Position numbers and translations under genes: made by a program. From positions 35,959-99,958 of the forward strand of contig CAZOEL010000012.1 in assembly GCA_964578835.1 (NCBI GenBank): DNA of 64,000 bases. The letters run 5' to 3'. The notes under the pieces were generated by a model. It was not told the origin of the DNA. It was given only the letters and a program-made list of their open reading frames with translations, and made no database searches. The DNA is from CAZOEL01 sp964578835. GTDB lineage: Bacteria > Desulfobacterota > Syntrophobacteria > Syntrophobacterales > Syntrophobacteraceae. Within the stretch, counting starts at the first letter, position 1. Every line of letters begins with the position of its first letter. Of this stretch, positions 1 to 8,164 are shown piece by piece.

Positions 1-969
1 AAAGAGCGGATCTATGCTCTAATCCGGCCCGATCTCGAAAGGATCGAGGCTGAAATAGAGCGGCAGCTTACCTCGAGCGTCCCCCTCATCTCTGTCGTTG
101 CTCGTTACATCATGGGGAGTGGGGGAAAGCGTCTAAGGCCCCTTCTGATGATATTATCCGCTCGCCTTTGCGGATATTCCGGGAATAATGACGCCCCTCT
201 TTCAGTGGTGTTCGAATTGATTCATGCCGCCACGCTGTTGCACGACGATGTGGTGGACCATGCTGAGTTCCGTCGCAGCAAGCCCGCAGCCAACACCCTA
301 TGGGGGAATCCGGCTGTTGTTTTAGTCGGCGACTTTCTCTACTCAAAAGCCATATTGATGACCGTTGGCTACCAGAGCATAAGAATACTCGAAGTCATCT
401 CCAATGCGACCACACGAATGAGTGAAGGGGAGGTGCTTCAATTGGTGTATTCTGACAATCTGGAAATCGATGAAAAAGAATACCTTGAAGTCATCGATCG
501 CAAAACTGCCGCTCTCATCAGCGCAGCTTGCCAGATAGGAGCTATTTTCGCCGGCGCCGACGCTCAACAAGAAGAGGCTCTACAAAGATACGGGCACAAT
601 CTGGGGATCGCCTTCCAGCTAATCGATGATACGCTCGACTATATGGGCGACGCCAAAGAGTTGGGAAAGCCGGTCGGGAACGACATCCAGGAAGGCAAGG
701 CGACGCTTCCTCTCATCTGCGCTCTTCAGAACGGGCCTCCTGCCGACAGGAAGAAACTCAAAGCCATATTCAGCTCTGAGCAGATACCCGCAGAAGATTT
801 CAATGAAGTGCGAGAAGCAGTCATACGCGCCGGCGGAATCGAGTATACGCAAAAGCTAGCCATGCAGCATGTGCAACAGGCAAAAGAAGCGCTTGATATC
901 TTTCCGGAGCATCCCACAAAAAAGATACTTACCGATATAGCCAATTACGTTATCTTTCGACGTATGTAA
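1..969 (+). CDS. Polyprenyl (octaprenyl-type) diphosphate synthase, 5' partial
   Basis: The reading frame is open from base 1, so the true start lies outside the window; 322 residues are visible. It is a trans-isoprenyl diphosphate synthase, which condenses isopentenyl diphosphate onto an allylic diphosphate to make the side chain of menaquinone or ubiquinone. Seen: the substrate-binding GGKRLRP segment, the first aspartate-rich motif LHDDVVD and the second FQLIDDTLDY, with the family spacing. An internal ATG at 112 sits just before GGKRLRP and is too late to be the start. The chain length of the product cannot be read from the sequence. It is followed by tetrapyrrole genes on the same strand. 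Confidence 0.93.
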   Translation, partial: KERIYALIRPDLERIEAEIERQLTSSVPLISVVARYIMGSGGKRLRPLLMILSARLCGYSGNNDAPLSVVFELIHAATLLHDDVVDHAEFRRSKPAANTLWGNPAVVLVGDFLYSKAILMTVGYQSIRILEVISNATTRMSEGEVLQLVYSDNLEIDEKEYLEVIDRKTAALISAACQIGAIFAGADAQQEEALQRYGHNLGIAFQLIDDTLDYMGDAKELGKPVGNDIQEGKATLPLICALQNGPPADRKKLKAIFSSEQIPAEDFNEVREAVIRAGGIEYTQKLAMQHVQQAKEALDIFPEHPTKKILTDIANYVIFRRM

Positions 970-1155
970 ATATCACTTGCCCACGTGCAGAGAGATGCGG
1001 TTTCGGAGCTCGAAGCCGCATCTCTATTAATGCTCGCCCTCGCCTTGTTTCAAGGCATCAATCATGTTACATTGAAGTGCGTAAAGATCTTAGCTCTGGC
1101 GGGGTTCCGCAGCAGAATGAACGCATTTATCTATAAAAAGGCTGGCCGCGCTCAC

Positions 1156-1863
1156 ATGGAAGAATTTCATAAACGGTTGGAGCAGACCGATCGCTACCCT
1201 CTGTTTGTCAGCCTGGATCGGAGGATATGCCTAGTCGTAGGCGGCGGCTCCGTTGCTGAACGCAAGATTCGCTCTCTTCTCTCATATGGAGCCATAGTCC
1301 GCGTTGTTGCGTTGAAACTGAACGCATGGCTTGAATCAGAGCTCAAAAGCCACAGAATACACTTTCTCGGACCTGAATTTAGAGAAGACTACCTGGATGA
1401 CATCGATCTTGTGTTTGCTGCAACTGACGATAGAGAGCTTAATTCCTGCATAGCCAAGGCCGCGCGTATTCGGAATAAATGGTGCAACATGGCCACCGAT
1501 CCTGAGCTTGGTTCTTTCATTGTTCCATCGGTCCTCCAGCGGGGTCCGTTAACCATTGCAGTCAGTACGGGAGGCGCGAGTCCCGCCCTTGCCAAGCGCA
1601 TCCGAGAAGAAATGGAAAAGCTGTTTGGCCAGGAATGGATCATATTTCTGAACTTGATGGGCGTTTTGCGAAGGATCATTCAAGAAAAGGGTTTAGAGAG
1701 CTCGGAAAACCAACGGCTTTTTAGAAATATTGCTGCTCTTCCCGTACCAGAATGGATTGCGCAGGAGAGACATGAACATCTGCTCGACGCCATCCATCTC
1801 ATTTGTCAGCCATTGATCAACCGGAACGAACTTAACCGCGTTTGGGATGAAGTATGGAAATAG
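1156..1863 (+). CDS. Precorrin-2 dehydrogenase / siroheme synthase, Met8-CysG N-terminal type
   Basis: Expected to oxidise precorrin-2 to sirohydrochlorin with NAD and possibly insert iron, giving siroheme; in sulfate reducers this also feeds the siroheme-dependent heme route. Seen: an N-terminal Rossmann segment with CLVVGGGSVAERK (about residues 25-36), the FAATDD segment holding the likely catalytic Asp near residue 91, and a C-terminal dimerisation/ferrochelatase-like region. At 235 aa it is stand-alone, with no SUMT methyltransferase domain. Start: the frame runs upstream to a GTG at 985 and an ATG at 1117; the ATG at 1156 fits family N-termini best, but no upstream ribosome site is strong. 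Its stop overlaps the next start by 10 bases, so it is co-translated with ccsA. Confidence 0.85.
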   Translation: MEEFHKRLEQTDRYPLFVSLDRRICLVVGGGSVAERKIRSLLSYGAIVRVVALKLNAWLESELKSHRIHFLGPEFREDYLDDIDLVFAATDDRELNSCIAKAARIRNKWCNMATDPELGSFIVPSVLQRGPLTIAVSTGGASPALAKRIREEMEKLFGQEWIIFLNLMGVLRRIIQEKGLESSENQRLFRNIAALPVPEWIAQERHEHLLDAIHLICQPLINRNELNRVWDEVWK

Positions 1864-2675
1864 CCCTGATCGCTTTGGCCGTTCTATGCTACGGCATCGG
1901 ATCCATCGGTTACTTTGTTTATCTTATACGCGAGCGGGATCTAATCCATTGGAGCGCATGGGGAGTGCTCCTTGTGGGAGCGCTTTTTCATGGCGCAGCG
2001 ATAATGCTTCACTCGTATAAGGTCGGACAGCTCGCTGTTTCAAACAGTCAGGAAGCGCTCTCCTTTTTCTCATGGATGATTGTAGTCACCTATCTGGCGA
2101 CACAAGGCAGATTCCGGTTGAGGATTTTGGGCTCATTTATATCCCCTCTGGCCGTCATCTTTATGATTCTCTCCTCCATACTGCCGGAAAGCATTGTGCC
2201 GAAGACTGGGACGTTTAAGAGCGCCTGGGTCGTTTTTCACATTACGACCTCATTTCTTGCGAATGCCCTCTTTGCGCTCGCCTTCTGCGCCGCAATCATG
2301 TATCTGCTGCAGGAGCGACAAATAAAAAGAAAGAATTTCGGTCATCTTTATAACCGTCTGCCCTCCCTTGAACGGCTCGACAAGATCAACTATATTTGTT
2401 TGATAGTCGGCTTCCCTCTGATGACAATCGGTCTCATGACGGGATTTGCATACGCCGGCTCCGTCTGGTCCTCTTTTTGGAGCTGGGATCCCAAAGAGAT
2501 CTTTGCTCTTATTACCTGGCTCATTTATGCTATCTTGCTTCATGAGCGCCTGGCGGTGGGTATGCGCGGCCGTCGCGCAGCATGGCTTGCAATATTTGGA
2601 TTTTCCGCTGTTCTAGTAACCTTTTTGGGGGTCAACCTGTTCACGCAGGGTCATCACTCCGGCATTTCCAGGTAA
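1854..2675 (+). CDS. ccsA: Cytochrome c assembly protein, CcsA/HemX family
   Basis: A 273-aa protein with about eight hydrophobic segments. The family handles heme transport or ligation in System II cytochrome c maturation, or acts as HemX beside hemA. Seen: the tryptophan-rich signature around VWSSFWSWDPKE (about residues 200-214), flanking membrane helices, and C-terminal GHHSG. It overlaps the preceding siroheme gene by 10 bases and ends 8 bases before hemA, giving a siroheme synthase-ccsA-hemA operon, an arrangement known from Desulfobacterota. Assembly factor versus HemX-like regulator of HemA cannot be separated by sequence alone; the WWD-like motif favours cytochrome assembly. Confidence 0.85.
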   Translation: MEIALIALAVLCYGIGSIGYFVYLIRERDLIHWSAWGVLLVGALFHGAAIMLHSYKVGQLAVSNSQEALSFFSWMIVVTYLATQGRFRLRILGSFISPLAVIFMILSSILPESIVPKTGTFKSAWVVFHITTSFLANALFALAFCAAIMYLLQERQIKRKNFGHLYNRLPSLERLDKINYICLIVGFPLMTIGLMTGFAYAGSVWSSFWSWDPKEIFALITWLIYAILLHERLAVGMRGRRAAWLAIFGFSAVLVTFLGVNLFTQGHHSGISR

Positions 2676-2683
2676 GATTTGAC

Positions 2684-4042
2684 ATGTCTCAAATTGCTCT
2701 CTTAGGCATGAACCATAAAACGGCCACAGTAGACGTACGGGAAAAGCTCGCCCTCGCCTGCCGCATCAAAGCTCACCCACTCCACCTTTTGCCTCATCTC
2801 CAATACGTTAACGAGCTTTTCATGCTCTCTACCTGCAATCGGGTCGAATTCCTGTTCACGTGCGACTGCATCGATGAAGCCATTGGAGAAGTTAAGCAGT
2901 TGATGATGTCTCACCTTGAAGAAGATTCACCGATCCGCTTGGAGACATACATATACTCGCTTTGCAACCTCGATGCTGTAGAGCATTTGTTTCGCGTGGC
3001 ATCGAGCCTCGACTCCATGGTTGTCGGAGAACCACAGATATTGGGCCAGATAAAGACCGCTTACCGCGAGGCAGCAGAATGTAAAACCGTAGGAGTCGTT
3101 TTGAATCGACTCCTTCATAAGACTTTTTCCGTGGCCAAGAGAGTCCGCTCGGAAACGATGATTGGATCCTACGCGGTCTCCATCAGTTATGCCGCAGTGG
3201 AGCTCGCAAGAAAGATCTTTGGCGAGCTCCAGGATAAGAGCGTCCTGCTCATCGGCGCCGGAGAAATGGCGGAGCTTGCCGCCGAGCATTTTATCGCACA
3301 GCGCGTCCGGCAGGTTATCGTGGCCAACAGGACGCTGGAAAGAGCTGTCGAGCTTGCTAAACAGTTCAAAGCGGATACGATCCCTTTCGCGCACATTCTC
3401 GATTCTCTGAAAAAAGTCGATATCGTGCTTACTTCCACCGGCTCTCCAGATCCCATCATCAGATACCAGGATATAAAAAACAGAATGAGGGAACGACGCA
3501 ATAAGCCTCTCTTTTTCATTGATATCGCCGTCCCCCGCGATGTTGAAGCAAAGGTGAACGAAGTCGACAACGTGTACGTTTATGATATCGACGATCTGAA
3601 AGGCGTCGTCGATATGAACCTCGTAGAACGGAAGAAGGAAGCCGAACGAGCTGAGCACATTGTTGCGGAGGAAACGCTCAAATTCCAGGAATGGCTATCC
3701 ACTCTCGATGTAGTTCCCACTATCATAGCGCTTCGCAAGAAAGCTGAAACGATACGGCAAAATGAGCTCTGCAAGACCTTCACGCATCTACCTCATTTGA
3801 GTGAAAACGATCGCCGTTCAATTGAAGTTCTTACTGAAGCCATAGTTAAAAAAATGTTGCACGACCCGATACTCTTTCTTAAGAAGAAGGCGAATCGCGA
3901 CAGCAAACCGTTGTTTGTCGATGTAGCGCAACAACTCTTCCACCTCTCTGACGGGGATGAAATGAATCCGTCATCCTTGACTGCGGATGCTCCAGATGTT
4001 AATAATGGCGATAAGGTCCTGAAAAATATAAACAATAGCTAG
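2684..4042 (+). CDS. hemA: Glutamyl-tRNA reductase
   Basis: Reduces glutamyl-tRNA(Glu) to glutamate-1-semialdehyde, the first committed step of the C5 tetrapyrrole pathway; the next enzyme, HemL, is encoded at 18762-20063. Seen in 452 aa: N-terminal catalytic domain with LSTCNRVEF carrying the nucleophilic Cys51, the VVGEPQILGQIK segment, an NADPH Rossmann motif LLIGAGEMAELAA, and a C-terminal helical dimerisation domain. Start: the frame is open upstream to 2582 inside ccsA, but the ATG at 2684 gives the canonical family N-terminus MSQIALLGMNHKTA and lies 8 bases after the ccsA stop. Confidence 0.96.
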   Translation: MSQIALLGMNHKTATVDVREKLALACRIKAHPLHLLPHLQYVNELFMLSTCNRVEFLFTCDCIDEAIGEVKQLMMSHLEEDSPIRLETYIYSLCNLDAVEHLFRVASSLDSMVVGEPQILGQIKTAYREAAECKTVGVVLNRLLHKTFSVAKRVRSETMIGSYAVSISYAAVELARKIFGELQDKSVLLIGAGEMAELAAEHFIAQRVRQVIVANRTLERAVELAKQFKADTIPFAHILDSLKKVDIVLTSTGSPDPIIRYQDIKNRMRERRNKPLFFIDIAVPRDVEAKVNEVDNVYVYDIDDLKGVVDMNLVERKKEAERAEHIVAEETLKFQEWLSTLDVVPTIIALRKKAETIRQNELCKTFTHLPHLSENDRRSIEVLTEAIVKKMLHDPILFLKKKANRDSKPLFVDVAQQLFHLSDGDEMNPSSLTADAPDVNNGDKVLKNINNS

Positions 4043-4051
4043 GGTTTCCGA

Positions 4052-4453
4052 ATGGCAGAGATCATTGAGTTTGGAAAGAAAGCCCAGGACTTCAAAGAAG
4101 TACGGGCTACCAGTTTACGCCAGCGCAAGATCGAGGCATTGAGGAAGATTTTCCAGTGCACTCGATGTGTGCTCAAATGCGCCAAATGCGGCGCCCAACT
4201 GGATAAAGAAGCCGAAGATTCCTCACGATACGCCACTCCCTACCCTTTTTGCAAGAACTGCCATGAGGAGTATGAAGAATATCGAGAGCGAAGCAGTGGA
4301 AGGCTGACCACCCCCAGATATTACTGGCATAATGAATTATGGATGAAAGTATGGGAAGGTTGGCTCGAACATCAGAATTGCCTGGATCAATACAGACAGT
4401 CCAAAGAATTCCTACAACTCCTCGGTGAAGTTGAGGAACTGCTTAAGCAGTAG
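4052..4453 (+). CDS. Small cysteine-rich putative zinc-binding protein, unknown function
   Basis: I do not recognise this 133-aa protein. It has six cysteines as CxxC-x3-CxxC (36, 39, 43, 46) and a second CxxC (67, 70), the pattern of a zinc ribbon or small Fe-S site. Around them are charged helical segments rich in Glu and Arg. There is no signal peptide or membrane segment, so it is probably cytoplasmic. It starts 9 bases after hemA, with AGGG upstream, and is followed 29 bases later by tatA, so it is probably co-transcribed with the tetrapyrrole operon. A role in tetrapyrrole, cytochrome or Tat-substrate handling is only suggested by position. Confidence 0.7.
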   Translation: MAEIIEFGKKAQDFKEVRATSLRQRKIEALRKIFQCTRCVLKCAKCGAQLDKEAEDSSRYATPYPFCKNCHEEYEEYRERSSGRLTTPRYYWHNELWMKVWEGWLEHQNCLDQYRQSKEFLQLLGEVEELLKQ

Positions 4454-4482
4454 ACTTTTGTTTCTGAAAGGAGCAAGCAGCC

Positions 4483-4692
4483 ATGATCGGCGGAATCGGA
4501 ATGCCCGAGCTAATAATAATCCTGGTGATAATTCTCATCATCTTTGGGGCCGGAAAGCTTCCAGAGATTGGGGCGGGGCTTGGCAAAGGAATCAAGAACT
4601 TCAAGAAAGCCACCAATGACTCACTGGACACAAACGATGAGAAGTCAGAAAAACTGGAAGAGAAAGGCTCGTCATCCGAAAAGCTCAGCTAG
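4483..4692 (+). CDS. tatA: Twin-arginine translocase subunit TatA/E
   Basis: Forms the protein-conducting part of the Tat pathway, exporting folded cofactor-bound proteins. Seen in 69 aa: MPELIIILVI-type hydrophobic helix (residues 7-21), the hinge with FGAGKLPEIG, an amphipathic helix LGKGIKNFKKA, and a charged tail. A strong ribosome site (GAAAGGAG) lies upstream of the ATG at 4483. No tatB or tatC is adjacent. TatA and TatE cannot be told apart by sequence. A terminator-like inverted repeat follows at 4721-4785. Confidence 0.93.
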   Translation: MIGGIGMPELIIILVIILIIFGAGKLPEIGAGLGKGIKNFKKATNDSLDTNDEKSEKLEEKGSSSEKLS

Positions 4693-4720
4693 CTGAAGAA
4701 GTCAGCCAAGGGCTCTGAAG

Positions 4721-4785
4721 CGCCCAAAGCCGATAGCGCCTTCCCTCTGCATGAGGTTATGGCCGCTCTGACTTTGGGCGTTTTT
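4721..4785 (+). terminator. Terminator-like inverted repeat after tatA
   Basis: CGCCCAAAG (4721-4729) pairs perfectly with CTTTGGGCG (4772-4780) and is followed by TTTTT. The 42-base loop is longer than usual, though it may fold further. It lies between convergent tatA and ssb. Confidence 0.6.
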
Positions 4786-4815
4786 CATGTTTGGGAACGG
4801 CTTCTCCAATGCTTC

Positions 4816-5280
4816 TTAGAATGGAATGTCGTCTTCTGGAGCGCCTGAAGGCGGAGGCAATTCTTCGGGCGACGGCCTGCTTGCTTGAGGAGACGGGGAT
4901 TTGTACGCGCCCTGGCTCGGTTGGGCTTGGCCCGCCGGTCCCTCTGGGCTTCCAAGAAGCTGGATCTCCCTCGCCACGATTTTTGTCGTGGAGCGCTTCA
5001 CTCCCTGGGCGTCTTCCCACTGTTCTGTTCGCAGTTTCCCTTCAATATATACCTGCTTCCCCTTATTTAGGTAATTCCCGCAAAACTCCGCCTGCTTGTC
5101 AAAAGCCACAATCCTGTGCCATTCGGTGCGGTCTTCCCAGTTCCCTTCGCCTACAGGCGCTCGTTCGTTTGTCGCCACATTGAAATTGGCCACGGGAACG
5201 CCGCTCGTGCTGTATCGGATTTCAGGATCGCCTCCCAATCGGCCGATGATGATGACTTTATTCACACTCCCTCTCGCCAT
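4816..5280 (-). CDS. ssb: Single-stranded DNA-binding protein
   Basis: Binds single-stranded DNA during replication, repair and recombination, and recruits partners through its C-terminal tip. Seen in 154 aa: an N-terminal OB fold (about residues 1-108) beginning MARGSVNKVIIIGRLGGDPE, a Pro/Gln/Ser-rich flexible linker, and the acidic tip EDDIPF. The length is normal. It is convergent with tatA and divergent from plsC, so it is a single-gene unit here. Confidence 0.96.
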   Translation of the reverse strand: MARGSVNKVIIIGRLGGDPEIRYSTSGVPVANFNVATNERAPVGEGNWEDRTEWHRIVAFDKQAEFCGNYLNKGKQVYIEGKLRTEQWEDAQGVKRSTTKIVAREIQLLGSPEGPAGQAQPSQGAYKSPSPQASRPSPEELPPPSGAPEDDIPF

Positions 5281-5590
5281 AACGTTTCCTTCTTTGTTAA
5301 TAGGTTAGAATTTATGGTCTTCTCAATGATCCTTTCTTCTACATCACAAGCACACTTACGCAAAGGCCAAATTCGGCGATCGGCCATTTTGCATTGTATT
5401 TGACTCCTAAAGCAACGCCAGACAAAATGCTTAGTTGACTCACTAATGGAAACAGTTTACATTTTCACGGTGCGCTTGGGCACAAGTAATTGTTTTCTAT
5501 ACCGATCTAATTTTCAACCCGACCAACGCGCGCTCAGCTAAAAGGGCGACTAGCGCGTTATCATAGCTTAAGTTTGAGGGAAAGGCGTTC
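5281..5590. other. Intergenic region between divergent ssb and plsC
   Basis: 310 bases without a gene. Holds a candidate promoter (5435-5463) and a 7-bp inverted repeat AACGCGC / GCGCGTT (5525-5531 and 5553-5559) in the plsC leader. I see no RNA gene. Confidence 0.6.
5435..5463 (+). promoter_or_regulatory. Candidate sigma-70 promoter for plsC-rnj
   Basis: TTGACT, a 17-base spacer, then TACATT, about 130 bases upstream of plsC. The match to consensus is moderate and the site is unproven. Confidence 0.3.
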
Positions 5591-6370
5591 ATGAAGGTTT
5601 TCCGATCCGCTTTTTTTTATGTAGTGCTGGTTCTATCAACCCTGGCTATGGGACTTTCATCCATTATAGCCTTTTATCTCACAAAACGCCATGAAAACGC
5701 CCATCTATGCGGCAGGCTATGGGGCAGGATCAATATTTGGGCCGCTGGGGTTAGCGTAGAAGTCGAAGGACTGGAGAACATCGAACAGGACCGTCCCTTC
5801 ATCTATGCGGCCAATCACCAGAGTCTTTTCGATATTCTAGCAGCCTTCGCCACACTCCCTGTCTATTTCCGGTGGCTTGCCAAGGAAGAGCTTTTCAAGA
5901 TTCCCATATTCGGGTCCGCAATGCTCGCTAACGGCGCTATTCCCATTGATCGCTCCGATCGCAAAAAGGCTTTTGAAAGTCTTAACAAAGCCGCTGAAAA
6001 GGTGCAAAATGGCGCTTCCATTTTCATCTTTCCTGAAGGCACTAGAAGCCGGGATGGACGCCTGCAGGAATTCAAAAGCGGAGGATTTATCTTAGCTATA
6101 AGGTCTCAACAACCTTTGGTTCCAATCAGCATCAGCGGGTCCTATAAAGTTCTGCCCAAGAAAGGCGACTGGACTGTAAATCCCGGCGTTATACGGATGG
6201 TGGTGGAGAAGCCTATTCCGACAGCAGGATTGACGACAAAGGATCGTGACGCTCTGATGACTGCTTTGCGCGAAGCCATTCGGAGGCGCCTGCCTCAAGA
6301 TGAAGGCGGGATTGCTCCGGATGAGTCTTCCTCAGAGGCTTCGGCTCGCCTATACAGGGGGATAAGATAG
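5591..6370 (+). CDS. plsC: 1-acyl-sn-glycerol-3-phosphate acyltransferase
   Basis: Acylates lysophosphatidic acid at position 2 to give phosphatidic acid at the inner membrane face. Seen in 259 aa: an N-terminal membrane segment (about residues 5-28), the catalytic NHQSLFD motif (HX4D), the substrate motif FPEGTRSRDGRL, and a later PISISGS segment typical of LPLAT proteins. The ATG at 5591 is preceded by GAGGGAAAGG. It ends 3 bases before rnj, so the two are probably co-transcribed. Confidence 0.92.
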   Translation: MKVFRSAFFYVVLVLSTLAMGLSSIIAFYLTKRHENAHLCGRLWGRINIWAAGVSVEVEGLENIEQDRPFIYAANHQSLFDILAAFATLPVYFRWLAKEELFKIPIFGSAMLANGAIPIDRSDRKKAFESLNKAAEKVQNGASIFIFPEGTRSRDGRLQEFKSGGFILAIRSQQPLVPISISGSYKVLPKKGDWTVNPGVIRMVVEKPIPTAGLTTKDRDALMTALREAIRRRLPQDEGGIAPDESSSEASARLYRGIR

Positions 6371-6373
6371 CGG

Positions 6374-8056
6374 ATGTATAACGCCAATATGGAAAACCAA
6401 TCGTCTCTGAAAATAATTCCTTTGGGTGGTCTTGGCGAAATTGGCCTCAACATGATGGTCTTGGAGTACGATCAGGACATCATTCTGATTGATGCCGGCC
6501 TCATGTTTCCGGAAGATGAAATGCTCGGCATCGATATTGTCATTCCGGATTTCGCCTACCTGCACAAAAATCGCGAAAGACTGCGCGGCCTTGTAATCAC
6601 GCACGGCCATGAAGATCACATTGGCGCCGTTCCTTTTCTTTTGCGCGAGTTCCGCATCCCCGTATACGGCACTCCGCTCTCGCTCGCCCTCATCCGTGAA
6701 AAGCTCCGAGAGCACGGGATTCTTGAAAGATCTGAACTGATCAGGGTCATTCCTCGAGAAGTAATTTCTCTGGGGCCGTTCAAGATCGAGTTTATTCAGG
6801 TCTGTCATAGCATACCCGACTGTGTCGGCCTCGCGATTCATACTCCTGCCGGCATCATAATCCATTCAGGAGATTTCAAGATTGACCATACGCCGGTGGA
6901 TGGAAGACGTTTTGATATGGCTCGCTTCGGGGCCTATGGAGAAGAAGGCGTGCTTGCGCTCTTCTCGGATTCGACCAATGTAGAGCGCGATGGCTATACT
7001 TTATCTGAAAAAGAGGTCGGCTCCACTCTTAGAGAGATATTTCAAGAATGCTTCGGCCGCATTATTGTAGCCGTTTTTGCCAGCAATCTGCATCGGATCC
7101 AGCAAGTAATTCATCTAGCTCGGGAATTCAACAGGAAGGTTTTACTCAACGGCAAGTCGATGGTGACAAATGTACGCATCGCAAGAGAGCTCGACTATAT
7201 CGACTTTCCTTTTGAGGAGGAGATCACGCTTCAGGAGCTTCCCCGCATGCGCGACTCTGAGGTGTTGATGCTCACGACGGGCAGTCAGGGAGAACCGATG
7301 AGCGCTTTGAGTCGAATGGCCTTCAACGATCACAAGAAGCTCAAGGTAAAAGCGGGCGACACGATCATTCTCTCTTCAAAGTTCATCCCGGGAAATGAGA
7401 GAACCATTCAAAACATCATCAACCACCTATACCGCCAGGGCGCTGAAGTCATACACGAGCAAGTGCGTGATATCCATGTATCGGGGCATGCTTATCGAGA
7501 AGAGCTCAAAACGATGTTGAACATTGTGCGACCCAAATATTTCGTGCCCGTTCACGGCGAATTCCGCCATTTGGTAAAACATAGACAGCTGGCCATGGTT
7601 ATGGGAATGCCTGAAGAAAGATGCTTGGTGGCTGAAAACGGCACCGTCATCTCCTTTGACGGCGTTTGCGCTTCCACTAGTGAGCGCGTTGAGACCGGCC
7701 GGGTTCTTGTTGACGGTAAAGGTGTAGGCGATGTTGGCGGCCTTGTGCTCAGAGACCGCCGTCATTTGTCTGAAGACGGCCTTGTTATTGCCTCTCTTGT
7801 GATTAACCAGGAAACGAAGGAAATTTTAAGCGGTCCCGATATCCTGAGCAGCGGATTCATTCATGAAGAGACGCAGCCTGAAATTCTCGATGCCGCCAAG
7901 TGTATAATCCTCGAGATCTTCGACAGGCTTCATGAAAGGGATTTCGATATGGACTGCGCGGAACTGCAAACGGAGATTCGTAGAGAACTGAAGCGGTTTT
8001 TCGGCAAAATTCTTGATCGCCGTCCTGTTATCTACCCCATTGTCGTGGATATCTAA
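6374..8056 (+). CDS. rnj: Ribonuclease J
   Basis: Metallo-beta-lactamase/beta-CASP ribonuclease with endo- and 5'-3' exonuclease activity in mRNA decay and rRNA maturation. Seen in 560 aa: N-terminal PLGGLGEIGLN, the metal site THGHEDHIGA, downstream SGDFKID and FSDSTN, the beta-CASP LTTGSQGEPMSAL segment, HVSGHA and PVHGE, and a C-terminal RNase J domain. The window also encodes RNase G (20272-21852), so this genome combines J-type and E/G-type decay enzymes. An alternative ATG lies five codons downstream. Confidence 0.94.
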   Translation: MYNANMENQSSLKIIPLGGLGEIGLNMMVLEYDQDIILIDAGLMFPEDEMLGIDIVIPDFAYLHKNRERLRGLVITHGHEDHIGAVPFLLREFRIPVYGTPLSLALIREKLREHGILERSELIRVIPREVISLGPFKIEFIQVCHSIPDCVGLAIHTPAGIIIHSGDFKIDHTPVDGRRFDMARFGAYGEEGVLALFSDSTNVERDGYTLSEKEVGSTLREIFQECFGRIIVAVFASNLHRIQQVIHLAREFNRKVLLNGKSMVTNVRIARELDYIDFPFEEEITLQELPRMRDSEVLMLTTGSQGEPMSALSRMAFNDHKKLKVKAGDTIILSSKFIPGNERTIQNIINHLYRQGAEVIHEQVRDIHVSGHAYREELKTMLNIVRPKYFVPVHGEFRHLVKHRQLAMVMGMPEERCLVAENGTVISFDGVCASTSERVETGRVLVDGKGVGDVGGLVLRDRRHLSEDGLVIASLVINQETKEILSGPDILSSGFIHEETQPEILDAAKCIILEIFDRLHERDFDMDCAELQTEIRRELKRFFGKILDRRPVIYPIVVDI

Positions 8057-8164
8057 TGCGTTGACTTTCATTGCTGAATCAATTCTCTGTGAACCGGAGC
8101 CGACTGGTCTCATGAGTTACGGTCTTTACCGGCTTTTCCCGTAAATGCTGCACTGAGGTTTTTT

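Noticed and set aside
2927..3658. 243-codon minus-strand frame inside hemA
   Set aside because: Shadow frame; hemA motifs are intact on the other strand.
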